From the NCBI GenBank assembly GCA_023055355.1, contig JALJCS010000034.1, positions 944,001 to 1,008,000 of the forward strand: a stretch of 64,000 bases of DNA. The letters run 5' to 3'. Numbering within the stretch: position 1 is the first letter of the stretch; each line of letters begins with the position of its first letter. The notes beneath the pieces were generated by a model. The model saw only the letters and a list, made by a program, of their open reading frames with translations. It did no database searches and had not been told where the DNA came from. This document shows, piece after piece, positions 45,201 to 60,628 of the stretch. Origin of the DNA: Agelaius tricolor (Eukaryota > Chordata > Aves > Passeriformes > Icteridae). Made by a program: the position numbers and the translations under genes.

Positions 45201-48200
45201 TACAGGGGGTTGGGCAGTGTCTCCTCAACAGGAGAGTTCACACAGATTGTTCTGCCCGTTGGGATGCCAGTGAGCCAAATTGATTCTCAGCAAGTTCTGA
45301 TGTGCTTAGCACTGAATCTGACTCAACTTGACAGTTCTCTAAGTCAAGTGGGATTGATAGCCTTACAGCAGCTCCACTTGTTTTTCTTTCTCCCTTATTT
45401 AATTGAGTAAGAGTTAGTGAAATTCTATTGTCTGTCTCTGCTGTGCAGACCCACAGTGTAAGTATAAAGCTGTCTTTGATGTGCTATGACCTCATGATTT
45501 TAATCTAGCCAGATGAATTGCACAATTATATATTTCATGACAGTCACAGTAGCTGGGCTACAGGAGTTGCTTGAGAGGCATAAATTAGCCATATGCCCAG
45601 GTATTTAATTAACAAGCATCCTATTTTGGATCTTGCTGAATCTGGCATCTCAACTGTAAAAACAATGAGTTGGTCTGTTATGCTTAGATGTGCACTTTGA
45701 TTTTCAGCAGATAGAGTTATTGAGTCTTTGACAAATAAATTAGGTAAATAAGCAGCTAAGTATGTTAAGAAGCAGCTCCTGTCTGCTGTAAATTAGTCTG
45801 GATTTGCTGACTTTGAGAGAGGAGGCTCCTGCCATCCCTGCCCATGCACGTTGGCGTGCAAACAGCCCTATCAACTTAGCTCACACGGTGGAACCCAGTG
45901 CTCTGCCCTGTATGGTAGCAGCCAGTTGAAAATATTTGTATACAGACAGGGCTTAAAGGAGCTGTAGAGCAGTCTGATGGTGCTCAGGTAAGGTTCTGTG
46001 ATTTGGGAACACAATCAGAGACAATTCAGAGCAGCAGTACACTTGTGTTTTCCAGACTTCTGCAGTGGCAGGACTATAGAAATTATCCCTGTGTTAGCTA
46101 AGAGCTGACCTGCTGTTCTTATGCCACTAATACTGACATAGACACAGATAGACGTATTTGATCCTTAAATGCAAGACTGAAATTTTCAAAAATAAAACTA
46201 CAACATCTAAAAATAAATAGGATGCTGCGTAACTCAACATCTGTCTGTTGAAATCGGAGCTGCAGAAGTTTATAGTATGAAATAGTTATGTGTAATATTT
46301 AAAAAGGGCAATTTTAGAACTGATAATCAACACTTGAGGTTATGTAAACTGAAATAAGGAGCATGCTCTCATTTTCAAGAGTAAAAGCTACTTGCTTATG
46401 AAAGGCATGGGAGCAAGAAGAAATTTCTTCACTACTCCCATCACAGTTTGCTTGGAGGTAGATGATGAGCTTCCATCAGGGAAACCATCATCCTTCTTCC
46501 TTTTTGCCCTATGTAGGCCCTAACTGTGGATCACAGGATTTAGCAGGGCCATTTACAGCACCGCAAGATAGATAGAAGGGAAGGTGTAGCAGTTATTGTA
46601 GACAGCACTGGATAATCCATCACTTGGATAAGTGAGCAGCCTGTTCTTCCTTTCTGTTCTCTCCAATAAGGACTTGACAGACAAGAAATTGTCCTCTGTG
46701 GTACCTAAACTATAAAAAGTGTGCTGGAACTATTGCTGGAGTGATTGAGCCTTGCTTTGTGCTGTTTCCTGCTGTGTGTCATGGTCTGCATGTTCCAGTT
46801 CTCTTCCCCTGATATTAGCCCTTGCCAAGAGGACCATCAGTTGTGAGAAGGTTCAGCTGTCTGTCACACATTAATGAATTCACCTTTTCTTCTAAAACTC
46901 AAAAGACAATAAGGCATAGATTAGTGTTTAAAAAGTTAGATAGTGTACTAACATGGTAACTTTCAGGTAGACAGATATTCTCAAGCTATGTTATAATGAT
47001 CCCTGAATCAATTCTTTAGTGAATTATTGAAGTTAACCCTCACCTTAATTAAGGTCATGGAAAACTAAGTTTGATATCAAAATTTATTTATCTCTTAAAT
47101 CTTTCTCAAGATGTCACATCTGAGATAGGAATCAATAAATTAATTCACAATGCTGATATATTGCAACCACTTGGCTTTAAGAAAAGAACATTTAAATATT
47201 TCCTTATCTAAGTATGCACACACTCACCTGAGTTTATTTTCAATGTTACTCATTAAAAAAAAATCTCTTGCCAGTGTTCAGTGCTCATGAACAGTTATGG
47301 TTTTCTGAGGAATCAGTACTTATTCCAGCACAAGTGTCTGGGTTTGGAATGGGATCATTTCATTTCTTGAAATCAGAATATGAAATCAGGGAGTTGCAAA
47401 ACAGTATTTGCCACTTAATGGAATCTGTTTCTGCTTTCCAGTGTGTTAAGTTTTTAGATCTGAATTTTCATCTTGATAACTTTTCTTTGATTCCTTACTG
47501 AGGTTTATTGTCCAGAGAATGTGTTGTGTCATCAATCTAAGCACGTGCATTATTCTTTCCATTATTTTGCAATAATAGAAAAAAGTCTAAGTAATATTCA
47601 GTCTAAAAATCTTTCTAATCTCATCTTGCTTATTCTGTTTTAATTTTATCTTGCTTATTCTGATAGAATTGCAAAAATCAAAACTCACTTGTGTATTAAG
47701 GTATTCTCAAAATTGCAGAAGAAGCTACTAAAGGTTTGGAGAAATTTTCCAATCCTTTTAATTCCATTAAATTCTTTTAATTCCATTTACAGAGAATGAT
47801 TTTGTAAGGCTATACATATTTCCATTATTTCTGAAGTTGATAGAATGAATTATATTCTAGAGTTGTTAATCTGTTTTTGTGGATGAGTAGAAATTATCAA
47901 AATATTTTTAAATATCTTTCACATCCAGTGATGGTCCACGTTCATCGCGTTACCTGGGTAGTTAGCTGGAAGCAAATAGGCAATTTTGTATTAATTTGTG
48001 AACAAGCCGTGTTAGCATTGCAAATGATGCAGATGATGCAAATACAGAAAATGGTCTTTATAAAATTAAAATCACTGACAGTATACCAATATTGCATTTT
48101 GAAATATTCCTAATGCAGCTCTACTGGTGTCTTGAAAATCATCTAATAAAGATTATTGCTCTTTGAACTGTAATAACAGACTAACCATTTGAAACATGTG

Positions 48201-51000
48201 CTATTTCCCTGAATCATTTCTTACAAGCTGTGGAAGACCTATGGGTGAATTTGAAAGGAAAAACCCAAACCTGTTGGGTTTTATGTCACTCTCATCTAAT
48301 TAACATAAGCAGGTGTCTATTTTTTTCTGTAGATGTTATTGTGTCACTTTACAGAAGTGCATGCATTTTATACATACAAAAATGTTTTAAGAAATCTGTT
48401 TTTCATGTTATGCTGGAATTGGTTCTATATTCTCTATTTGTCTTGTGTTTTACACCTGGAAGGCCAGGATGAGCAGTTGAGAAACTCATTTTGCATGGAC
48501 TTGACTTTTAATGGCAGGTAAATCACTTTGTTGAGATTCTATTTAAATAATTAATATTGTGTGAGACTGAGGCCACTACAAGATGTTGTAGCCAAAAAGT
48601 GACTTTGAAGAAAGATTCCTAAAATGTAGTCATGCAGAAATGTCACAGAGGCTTGAAAAATCAGAATATTATTGGCAGATGGTTTTAGGTCTTCATTTCC
48701 TTCTGGACAGTTTTTCAGTCTTGAGATGGTATTCTCAGTAGAAAAAGGACTTTCAAGGATTCAGGTCTCTGAAGCTCTTGATCTTCCTTCCAGTTCCATT
48801 GAGCAGTTCTGATATTCTGTAGCTCAGTATCAGAGTATCAGTAGCTCAGTCTGAGTAGAACTCCCTCCAGATCATAAGTTACTTAGGTGGGCAAAAGTAT
48901 TCCGAGAACTTGAATGATACCTTTTCTTGGATGTTTCCAGGTTTTGAGCAGGGAAACCATTTTCCCAATGCCTGTGATACTTTATCCTCCCCAGAGCAGC
49001 CAGTGAGACATTGGAGAATGGTAACATGCATAGGTGGTAAGCAGTTGTAGTTGATGAAATCCAATTAAACTGGGTAGCAATTTTCTTCCATACCTTTGCT
49101 TCTCCTCCCCAGCTCTGGAAGTACAAAACCGGAGGCTGGGCTGGTATCCAAGGAGGTACAAATTCAGCCGGGCTTCATCCTCCTGGAGTCAAGATTCAAG
49201 TAATGGGTTTGTGTTTCATTAGTAGTTTGTCTTTATAAACCGAGTTTCTTCAGGCTGAATTTCATACTGAAAACAAGGGTTAAGTCAACACTATCTTGGT
49301 TGGTGTTGCTTTGAGAAAGATTGATTCTTTCATTTATTCCTTTGCTCCTATACCGCTGAAATGCATTATTTGCCCTAAAATGATGGGTGTGTGATAACTC
49401 TAATGGGCAAAGCCAGGTAGGTCCATTTTTGCTCCTCACTGAAAGAGTAGGAAAAAAAGGAAGGAACGAAAGAAATAAACTTCAATGTGTGCTTCATGTT
49501 GGTTTTGGAGCACTGGGAAAAACCCATTTAATTTTTTTTCCTCTTCATTTTAGGTTCTGAAGGAAATGCTCACCTTTTTAGCCAGCAGATGGTCAATAAA
49601 TATTCTTTTAGAGTAGAGGAGCAGTGTAGATCTATAACAGCAGTTGTCTCCATCTGTTGCTTTTCCCTCACTTTGCATTGTAATTTTCCTTTAGTATGGA
49701 GTTGCTGTCCTTCTTCCCCTTCTGACCACCCTCCTTTATTCTGGATAGCATCCTGGACAGGAAGACAAATATGGCTTGTGATGGGGAGAAAATGCTGTCT
49801 GTGCTTCTTTTTTGAGCCCTGAGAGCAATTTCTGGAAATTTATTAATTTTTTTAATGCCAGTTTTTAAATAGCCTAAGTTGGAAACGAACTAGGGGAAAA
49901 AAATAAAATTCAGTGTTGTAGTATGGAATGTTAAGAAAACCAAATTGAGGCTATGGAGCCTTACCAAACTAATAAAGTGATTCTCATTTACCACAGTAGG
50001 GATTTTTAATAACCTTTTCTATAGACATGATTAGATCCTTAGCAGAAATAAGAAGGTGCTATGGCCTCCCAGAAATACCCAGGGTTGTTTCAATGGTGGT
50101 CTGAGGCTCACTGAGTACACCAAAGACAGAAAAAGCTCATGGGGTATTGCTGAGATGGTTAAACTGCAAGTTTTCCCTTTATTCCTGAGGTTACCAAGTG
50201 AATACTTGTTACAGATTTCTGTGTCATGTGAACAGTGCTGACAGACTTGATGTATCAAATCTGACATGTCAGTGAGTGATTTACCGGGGAATGTGTGGTA
50301 AGCAAAAGTAAAATCAAGGGAAAGTAGTAAGTAATATTTTCTAGGAGACCCACGATTTCTGGGATTCTCAGGAGAAGTGTGATTTTAAATTCTTGTCTGT
50401 GGGAAATCCCTCCTTTGTGTGTTGTGATTGACCTTGATATTTTCTCAGATGGGTTCTTGTTACTGGCAAATGCTGATCAGGATGAACTTAGGTCCTAAAA
50501 ACCCAAAAATGCTAGTACTTTTAAGTGATTTTACTTGTAGAAATATGAAAGTAGAAACCTTCCTGCATCACACATCAGATTAGGGATAACGGCACCAAAT
50601 AACTCCACAGCCCTTCAAAGTTCAATTCCTGAGTGTTCCTTTCAATCCAAAGGTACTTTTCTGTATTCTCAGTAAAGCTGCCCAGAAATTATATCAATGC
50701 AGATGTAAATAAATATTATCAATGCTTTAATCCTCTAATAGAACTCAACTTCCATAATCTGCTGAGGGAGAGCACCGCAGGGAAAAAAGCAAGTTTGAGT
50801 TATGACTGGAAGTGTAAGCTTTGGAATAAGAGATTGTTAGAAGGTACACTGAGCTTCATAGGTAATGTACTCAGTGCCAGGAAGCTGCCAGCTGAGATTT
50901 CAGTGAAATATGAGGAGAAAATAATATCAAACAGTATGATCTCTATATACTTTTACAGGCCAAGCACAAATAAAAATAGCACTCTCTGTTATGACAGTGT
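42226..51000. other. No gene recognised
   Basis: AT-rich non-coding sequence. A GC-richer patch at 44460-44800 carries a 164-codon minus-strand frame (44316-44810) without any recognised domain. A short palindrome lies at 43330-43352. No repeat family was identified with confidence. Confidence 0.5.
43330..43352. repeat. Short perfect inverted repeat
   Basis: ATTGCAGGAG and its exact complement separated by TCT. Too short to support a function alone. Confidence 0.9.
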
Positions 51001-54000
51001 GAAATATAAAATGTAAAGCTGAACACAATATTCTGGCAAGTAAACAGAGGAGACAATCTTAGCTGAAGTGAGTGTATCAGGAGGTTCATGCGGTGTTTCA
51101 AGCCTGTAGTATTTGAGGGGATCAAAGTTCTCCAGACCTTTGTTCTCTTGTTCTTTCCTACATTGCCAAAAGCTAACAGAGAAAAGACAGCAACTAACAT
51201 TTAAAAGTATTTAAAGAGCTCTGTATTCAAGTAGGTCTGTGTTAATGATTGAGAATGACAGAAACACTTGAAGGAGAAATATTCAGGGTGCCAAAGATAC
51301 ATCCTGTTCAACTCTTCAACTTTTCTCACTACCTAAAAAGTGGAGTTTGGGAGCCAACAGTTTTAAAGAATGCTGCAGATGTGCTCTGTACTTGTCCAGT
51401 AACTCCAGGAGAGGTAAGCAAAACTCTTATTCCCCAACCTGCAGACAGGGCTGGGGAGTGACAGATGAGCTCTGCTTGCTGACAGTGTCATTACCAGAGG
51501 CCAGAGCAGGGACTCTCTGGGACTCTAATTATCAGCATAAACTGATAATTATTCATGTACAGCGTTGCGTGGGTGATTGGATGGGTTACGCTCTCTGTCA
51601 AGGCAAATGTTCAAACTGCTTGAAGGTGGGGAATATCCTCATGGATACACTTTTTCTCCTTAAGGGACTCATTCCAAACTGGTTCAAGTGAGTGACTGAT
51701 GAATTTCAGTGTTTTTGAGTTTAGTATTAAGATCTGGAAAGTGCAGGGTGCCTGAGTTTATCTTTGTTTCGTTGCAAGGAGTGCAGAGTACACTCTAAGT
51801 GGTTTATCTCAGCTAAAGCCTTCACCTTAGGGGGCTGTGTGTTTGCTCTACCATTCCCTTGTTTGTTTAAATTACTCCTACACATTTCCACGTGTTCTAC
51901 ATGTGTTAATGGGCTTATTATTTCACAGATGAAACACTGTCTTCCCTCTGAGGATTGCCATTTGCAGAGAATCATTCTTTTCAGTGTATTTCTCTTCTAT
52001 TTCCTCAAGTACCACCCTGACCTGCCATGTTGGACCTAGACCACAGCCTCACATCAGAAAGGTAAATTAATGGATTGAAAAGGCTCCTGGAAGGACTCCT
52101 GGCTTAGCTCCTGTAAGTACCGTTTTCAATGAGAGTGGAGGGAGAGGGGAAACTGGAAGGATGACAAGACAAACTATTTATAGGCATTGAAGTTATACAT
52201 TGTAGTCTCTGTGCACAGCACATCAGAGAACAGCGTTTTCTTGTAGTTGGAACACCAAAATCCAATTGCAAGTGTAGAAAAGGAAAGTATTTGCATTCTT
52301 TTTGCTTGCCTCAACTGAAAGGTCTTAGTTCTTGATGGTCTGAGCATTTTTACAGTTCAGAATTGGTCACTAATATTAGGAGATTGAGTTCTGCCATCTG
52401 ACATGTTCTGAAAAATTGGCCTGTATAGCAGCATAGTGCAGATCCTCAAACCTTCTCAGCATAAAGAAGTGACAGACACCACCTCTTCCCTCTGTCTAAA
52501 GCTAAACATCTTATGTGAGAAACAGAGAACTTGGCCTGTGTTTGTCTCTAACAGCAGCTGCTTAAGTGCCTTGGCTGCATAAACACTTGGTGTAAGCAAA
52601 AATGGATTCAGATCTGACCCCCTGTTCCTTTGGATCTACTTTCCATGTGTCTGCTGTTTTAATGGTTCAGTTCTTGAACAGAATTTTTGTAAGAAACCGA
52701 ACTTATACAGAGCAGTTCAATTTTTTTCCTTTTTCTTCCTCCTGGCAAGAAGTATTCTTAAATTAGAGCCATTAACATCTATTGTATTGCGGAGAGTGCA
52801 CGTGCCAGACATTTTTTCCCTCACTAATGTGGAGTGGGAGAAACAGAAGTTTGACTACATTAATGGATTGTGGGGAGTACACTCGGCTACCCACCAGCTT
52901 ACAAGGCAAAATGTAGCAGCATACAGAACTATAACAAAAGGAACTGAGCTGCAGGAGGCTGTAATAAAAGGATGGTAAATGAAATCTAGCTGCATATCAC
53001 CATGACAAGTAATTCCTAATGGAATTCACTGATCAAAATTCTGCTGGCCTGTCTAAGGCAAAGGAGCGGTTGAAGCCTGCCCTGAAGGCTTTGTGCTGAT
53101 AATGCATAGGTGAGATAATCACACTCAGTAGTAGGGACCTTCCTAAGTGTTAGAGTTACACATATCAGAATTATGCTTGTGTTGGGAACGCTGGGATCTG
53201 CAAGCATTTCCCTCCAAATTTCACAGATGCAATTCTTCTGTTAAAGATAAAAGCTTTTTTGGCAAGCCAGTACCCTTTTAATTTCCATTATTCTTTTAAA
53301 AAATAATCTAAACGGTCAGATGACTTTGACATACTTACCTGTTTCATAGGGTACAATTAGTTGCATGCATTGAAAGATGCAAGATTGCCATCAGAACCAT
53401 AACTCATGGTGTGAAAATAGATTCCAAGTGAAAGAAATTAATAAATCCATGCTGGATTATGCTACTGACATTTCTCTATCTTCAAATGTTTCTGTGAGAA
53501 AACAATGATGTAAAACAAGGAAAACTTAGCTGAATGAAAGGAATAATTTCAGGATGACTCCCCTTATGAAAGATGTCCTAATTAATTGTTGTACAATATT
53601 TAAGTGATGAGAGGAAGAATTGTATGGAATGTAAACAAAAAGTGTTTTAAAGCATTTCAGAAGTTTTAAAGTTATTTAACAAAGGTTTAGGTATTGCCTA
53701 CTTTGTTTTCTTTTTGCAAAGGCAAAGGGGAAATTGGCATGCTGAATCACAGTAATTCGTGTCATTAAGCTAATTGTTACCCAGGCAGTGTGGCAGTAGT
53801 CACTGTTGGAGCCATTCCTGGCCAATTTATCAATATTAGAGTCTAATACATTGATTAAAATCAGTTACATATGTCAAGTGAAACCTTGGTTTTCCTGCTT
53901 CACGACGCTAACTATTTGCCAAAATAGATCTATAGAGGAGTTTTCTTTTTGGCAAGTTGAAAATGTGTCATATCGAGGCACTAAGCCAGAGACTTGGAAT

Positions 54001-57000
54001 CAGCTGGCAGAATGACAAAAAGCAGAATTACGTTGAAGGGAAAGAAGTAAAGTTTCTCTTGGATGAAGGATCAAAATGATTTCTGGCAAGAGAAATAGCT
54101 ATTGCCAAGGAGATGTGAAGGCCCATCTCTGCTCTCAGCTACCAGCACGTCTGGTGCGGCTGTAACAGCTTCTTCTGCTGTGGAGTCATACGTGCCGCTG
54201 TGGCCTCTGTCCTTCTCATCAAAACAGCCTTAGTTCTCTAATCATTTCCATGAGAATGACCATTCCTGGTTCTTTTCTGAAATATTCTATTTGTGCATAA
54301 ACATGTCTAAACTCTTAATAACCATTCTGTAGTCCATGTGCCTGATCTGTTTTCACTTCTATTCAATTTCCACTCCCCAAGGGAGAAAATTGAGTCCTTT
54401 CTCAAAGCATATGACAATAAAAGGATGTAATATTTTGGCAAGCCTCATTACTGTCAGGTGACCTGCTGATCCTCATTTATCAGGAGAGCACGAAATAATA
54501 GAAATAAAATATTTTCAGCAATTGTAAGTGGTTATACAAAGACGTACTGTCACCAAGGATGTAGGTCACTTCAGAAATCAGAGCCTCAGTAAGGGAGTAC
54601 CTGACCTGAAAATGAGCAAAACTTGGAGAAGTTAGGCTCAAATGATTTATTGTAGTGGTCCAAGCTGACTTAGGTGGCACACCACATGCATTGCTTTGGA
54701 GTAATCACCTGCAATGTCATGTAGGAAGTAGCACAGGAGAATGGTTAGGAAAATAATAATGGAAATGAAAAAATGACTGTTCCAAGGCCAGCAGTATGTA
54801 AAACTCTGCAGAGGATTGGTTTATCACTGCAGGTAATACAATAATGCAGACACACACACAACAGGTCTTGCCAAACCATCTTGGGGTTCTCCATTCTCCT
54901 ATTGCCAGCTTCCAGCTCCCAGTTCACACTGCTTTTAGCTGGCACTTGAGTTTACATTTTGAAAGGTAATGGAGATGCAATTTTGTGGTTGGCCAATCAT
55001 TCCTTGACCTTGGTACAAACCTGGGAGAGAAGGGAGGGTGGTGGGAATGCAGTGATCATCCACCTGCTTGTAGCTGCTACCTTGTAATGTCAAATCAGGC
55101 AGGACTTGTGCCCATCCAAGAAGGATTTCATCAGGCCTAGCACAGACAAGCTGAACGTGTCCTGCCCTCTAATCACAGATCTGGGCCTTTGTATTATTTC
55201 AAATTATTATTATTAGTGAAAACAACACTAATATCAACATAACAGAAAGCAAAGTAATATTGCTGAAAAATAACACACCAAGGTATCTTCAGAGTCCAAA
55301 TGTTGAAATTGAAGGAGAAAAATAAAAGGATTTGCACACTGGTCAAGATGTTGATTGTGATTTCAACCAGAAAGTGCAATAAACATCCCTGAGGAAAAAG
55401 TTTTTGTACTGATATGTGCAGTTAATCCACGTCCTCACCTCTCTTTCCTGGTCACAGTGTTTCCCAATTCGATTTCTATTTCAGTACAGTTTCTATAGCA
55501 AAGAACTTGCATAAAAGAGAAGGAGGGGGAGATTTTCAAAGTCCCCTTGCTAATTAGGTGTCCAGCACTCATGGATTTGGAAGAGGAGCTGGGTCCCTCA
55601 GAACTCTTCATGCCTTTGAAAAATTGTCCTGTAATCTCTGCCAGTTCCCTGTACAGCCTCCAGCCTTCAAAGACTTCAAGCCCACAGAAGAGACAGTGCG
55701 AGATGCCTGGGCTGCATTCCCCTTCCTGTCAGACCTGCTATTTACAACTGGAAGGTTTCAAAAGGACAGCCTATATGTTGTTGACAGAAAGGAATTTTAG
55801 GGCTCTTAATGTTTTGCACATGAACTCCTTACCTGCTGCAATGCCTGCTTTAGTGTAACTTTAAACATAGGATTTCAGTAGGTCTGTGTGGAATCAATAC
55901 ATGTGACAATGCATTGAGCACCACTGCTCAATGCTCAGGGTTTAATCAGTTTAAGAAACATTAAGTCAGAATCACAGCTTTAAATGACTCTGCTGTTTTC
56001 TAAAACTGTGACTCATTTGTTAGGCCAGACAAGCTGGGAATTAGTTATTCCATGTACCATGCTCAAATTCATTGAATCAGCAGTAAGAATAGCAAGTTAT
56101 TTTAAATCATTCATCTCCTGGCTCATCGGCAGTCAGAATGTCTTTTATTGGATCTTAAAACTAGCAGTGAGGATTTAAAGAAATTTCTGTTAATAGAAAT
56201 GAAAAAATACTGTCTGATTTTTACTCGACAGAAGTTCTTGAAATGTTAAGTGCATATTTCTCTTTCTCACCACGGCTGTTATGTGGGTATTGCTGTATTT
56301 TCTGAGCTTTCAAAGGCATAAAAAATGAAAGCCTTACCTATGTCCCTGGACTTTGTTAGATAAATAATTTTAAAGGATTTTTTTATGTTTTTAAATCACC
56401 TGGGTTTGTTTGGAAAGAAAGAAAAGATATGGTACTGCCACCTTTGTGACTGGGACAATCATTTTTACTGCAATTTTCCAGCTAACCTGCAATGTCTGCT
56501 CTGAAATAATGAAATAGACACGATTGCCTGAGGCCTATGCAAGGAGTCTGAATATGTCTTTTGTTCTAAACTTTCCAAAATAAATTGAATGGAAGCCCAG
56601 TGTTTGCTGACATTACAGCTGTAAATAGAACATGGTGTCTTAGGGCAGAGTTCAGGAAAGGGGAGAAAAACAGGGAGCCTTTTTCAAAGTTTTTTTTTTC
56701 ATACATTTTCAGGTTTGCTTACATCAAAGATTGTCCCCAAGCCTGCAGGAAGGAATTTCATTACTTGCTTGTAACATTTTATGGTTTCTAAAAAATATTG
56801 CCTTGATGTTTGATCCAGCATTAGGGAAAGAATAATTTCCATTTCTGGTTCTGCATCATTTGATCTTCCTGAGGTAAGGAAATTGAAAGCACTCTTGCAG
56901 TCATTGTAGGCACACTACGCAGGTTTCTTCCAGGAATGCTACTGATGAATTCATTTGGTTAAAAAGAAGCTGAAGTTTAATCTCACCTAACTATAACTAA

Positions 57001-60000
57001 TACAAAGATCACAAATACAGATGATTTTCTAGATTTGCACTTAGAGTTTCTCTCTTTTGATCACAGGGGACCTTGGACAGCTCCTTCCTTAATTTCTGCT
57101 CTAAGTGTTCAACAAAGTGAATCTTCACTAGTTCTGTGTCTTGATAGTGACTTTTGATAATAAATAAACATTCTTTTTTTTCTAAAATACTGCAGCCTAG
57201 GAAAAAAAGCATGATCAAAAATTACCTCTAGGTTTGTGGATACAAAGGTAAGTTGTTAATTTTCAGGTTCTTTTGTTTACTTGAAGCAATTATTGACGCC
57301 TCTGAAAACCAGCACATTCTGTTGACTAAATTCACTGGAAGGGAAAAATTTACATGTTTTATACAGACCTAAGTCACTGGCATAGAACAAACAAGGTACC
57401 ACAAGTGAATATATATTTCACTTAATTGCAGGAGATGTGTGATTCTTTGAGGGGAAAAATTCAAATAGCTAACACTTCAAATGCAGGGAACTTTTGCTTC
57501 TTTTAACTATTAAATAATTAATAAGCTAAATATAACCCCCCCAAACTTTTATTATTTTCATGACTAGAGGGTGCTGATTTGTCTAATTTATTTAGAACAA
57601 GAAACATTTAAAAATGTTATAGCTTTGGTTTGCTCAGTCTGATTTCTTAAGAATTCTTGATAACCCAGAGTGAGGCTCGAGGATAAGAAAGGTAGGAGGT
57701 GAAGATGGTAGGGCAGTATCACCAATTCAATTTAATCTTGAATTCTAAAAGCCTGTTCAAAATCAAATCAAACATAGAAGGAAAAATTAGCATAAGAATC
57801 ACCAGCAATAAAAGTAAAGAGAAAGAATAAAGTAATTGCTTTTCACTAAAGTTTAAAGCAAAGCAATAACTGAGAAAATACTGCAGCTTAAAAAATGATT
57901 TTCCATTGTGATGATTCATGTCTAGCTGCTAATAGGTGTTATTTCCCTGCTTTGCAGTAATGCATTCATTACATGCCCAATTTAGAGCAAAGTTAGCCGC
58001 AGAATTCTTTATAAATATCCAACAGTCACTCTTCAGCTCATCTTCAATGCTACATCAGCACCACAACCCAGATGGTAACAGTGCAGCACGACAAGAAAAT
58101 GTGCACAATCCTTCTCTAGCACTGTCTTATTAGCTGAAAGAATAGGCAAAAATGACAGCAGTTCATTGTATAATTCCTTAGTCCAGTTTCCAGTCCCTTT
58201 GGAATCAGCATTAAAATGCTTGTTGTTTGGAAAGAGCATTTGCTTTTCACAGGCACACCCTGGATAATGGTTAGCGCTGTACTGGGAGCACTGGTCTGGT
58301 GGAGGTCTTTGTGTTTTGGCACGCGTCACACGCTGTGAGTCCAAACATGTCCTGTCAGGCAGGAACCATGGGTAAGACCATTCTGATCTAGAAATACTTC
58401 CACACAGTCTTTGTGTCATATACAAGGTGAGGGAAAGGTGCGTCCATTCAGGCCAATGAAATTACACTGAGGAAAGGTGGGCTTGGCTGAAATTAAACCC
58501 AACAGCGATTTACCCCTAGAAATTGGTAGCCATTTAGCGGTTACTGTCGCTACATGAATTCAAAGAAGAGGAAAGATGTACTGGTTTACTCAAGGTACTG
58601 AAGAAAGAACCTTTTTAACTAATGCAGTAGCTAACTTTCTTCAAGTCCAGGAATTTCCAGAGTACTCTACAGTGAACAGACAGCAAGGAGTTTTCAAAGA
58701 CATTTCTATCTGACTCTGCTGAGTGCCTATGAAACTCTCAAATTTATTTTCATTGCCCCAGTCTTTAGGGAACTTAAAATTTAGGTGAAATCTGGGTACA
58801 TTTGTAAACACCTCCAAAACACTACATTTTTTTCAGATGAGTGGATTATGATGCTCATTTGCAAGAAATTGTGAAGAGAAACATTTGAAATCCAACTTTT
58901 GTTTCAGGAAGCTTTTAAAGCACCTGTTTTTTTACAGGTTATCAATTATATATTGCATAGGTACTGACCTGTAAATATGAGCAATGCAGTATGTATGTTT
59001 ACAGTTTAACAAAGAAAGCATTATAAAATATGTCACTCAAAATAATAGTCCAAAAAAGATTGATTTTGCCACTTTGGACATGCCTTTGCCAACTGTCATA
59101 AAATGATTTTTAGAGCACTCTCAGTTCCTAAGGATTGTCTGTTGAAGCAATAATATGAGGAAACAATCTATCTGTCTGGAAATGCCATTGTCAAAATAAA
59201 CCAGACATATTTTCAACTCTGGGATGTAGCAGTGATGAAAATGTAACAGTGCTGAATCAATGGCAGAATTGTCCATGAGTTCAGCAGGACGGAGGTTTCA
59301 TCTCAGAGCTTCTAATTTTCATGAGTTTATATATTCATTTTCACCCCTAAAAGGACACATCAAGAAATACAAGCATTTAGTTATTCTGATGCACAGACTA
59401 GGAGAGCAGGCCAGGCCATCTGGCATCCAAAAAAATATTATGATTACTGGGGACTTGTTTCCAAAATATCAATTGCTGAATTGGTTTTTTCATTCCAGCA
59501 AAAGCAAACAGGTTAAGAGCTTTCTCTCTGAAGGTGATGTTATTTCTGCACAATACAACAGATGGAAGTGCTTTTCACCCCACTCATCACTAAGCAGGAG
59601 CATTGAGCCTTATTTTGAGAAGTCTACCAGCTGAAGTTTACAGCTTCATCAGGAACATATTCTAACTTCTGCTATCATTTCTTGAACAAGTTACAGCTTT
59701 GTGCATTGTGTTTTGTCTGGGAAATGTTCCAAGTTTCAGAGACCTGCTCTCCACTAATTTAAAGTGGATGTTGTGTGAAAAGTAAAATGTCTTTGTAATA
59801 TGGGGCTGTAAAGTCACAGCAAATTAACACAGCCAGCAGTGCACAGAATGACACATCTGTGCCAAGTACACCTTTGTGGCAAGGCACTGGCTCTCAGTTT
59901 GCTGCCTGGGAATCTCTGCTGCTCCTGGACAAGGTCTTCTTCTGCAGGTTGGCTACAAAATAGAAATGCTTTAGCCTCGTTTTTTGAAATAATAAAAAAA

Positions 60001-60234
60001 AAAAATACACATGCTGTTAACCCACTCAGCTGAAAAAAAAGCCACTGGCTCAGCTGCCACCATTGGGCTCCTGACTCTTAGACATCCAGTGTAAAATCAA
60101 ACCAAATCATTGAACACAAAGGGCAGTGGCCTCAGGTCCAAGTCAGATTCCTCCCTTAATTCCAATTCCTTTGTAAGTCCTATGTATTAAGGACAATAAT
60201 TCATTTTTTTTCTGGCAGTCAACAAGTGCGTATA
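51001..60234. other. No gene recognised
   Basis: AT-rich sequence with no coding exon that I can support. A 9-bp inverted repeat with a 6-bp loop occurs at 51527-51550. The 124-codon plus frame at 59260 and the A-run near 59993-60004 were noted but do not make a gene or a clear retrocopy. Confidence 0.5.
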
Positions 60235-60628
60235 TGTCGCAGACATCTTTCATGAAAAATCCTTTCTTAGGATTTTTCCTTGTGAGAAGCTGCAGTTTCA
60301 GCAACCAAAAGTAACCAATGGTTATCTGCTGCTGTGGAATGCAACAGGTAGACCCGTGATTGGTCTCCTGTGGATGTTTGGATTTCCTGACCACTCATGG
60401 CAGAGCTGGCTCTTGCTCTCTGTCTGAGACACAGATCTTTGTTAGTCCTTCTTTTCTATTCTTAGCTTAGCTAGCTTCTGAAGAAACCTTTTCCTTTCTA
60501 TTTCTTTTTAGTATAGCCTTAATGTAACATATATCATAAAATAATAAATCAAGCCTTCTGATCATGGAGTCAACATTCTCATCTCTTCTTCATCCTGAAA
60601 ACCCTTGTGACCATACATATAAGTCACA
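60235..60628 (+). mobile_element. Solo LTR, same ERV family (copy 4), with target duplication
   Basis: It starts TGTCGCAGACATC and ends near GTCACA, with the family blocks 'gaatgcaacaggtaga', 'tctattcttagcttagc', 'tttttagtatagcc', AATAAATCAAGCC and 'catggagtcaacattc'. The flanks are cgtata (60229-60234) and catata (60629-60634), a 6-bp target duplication with one G-to-A difference at a CpG. A 6-bp duplication fits an ERVK-type (beta-retrovirus-like) element. It is closest to copy 3 at 33056. Confidence 0.85.

Noticed and set aside
59993..60004. A-run suggesting a processed pseudogene end
   Set aside because: The upstream sequence has no recognised parent gene; a simple homopolymer is the simpler reading.
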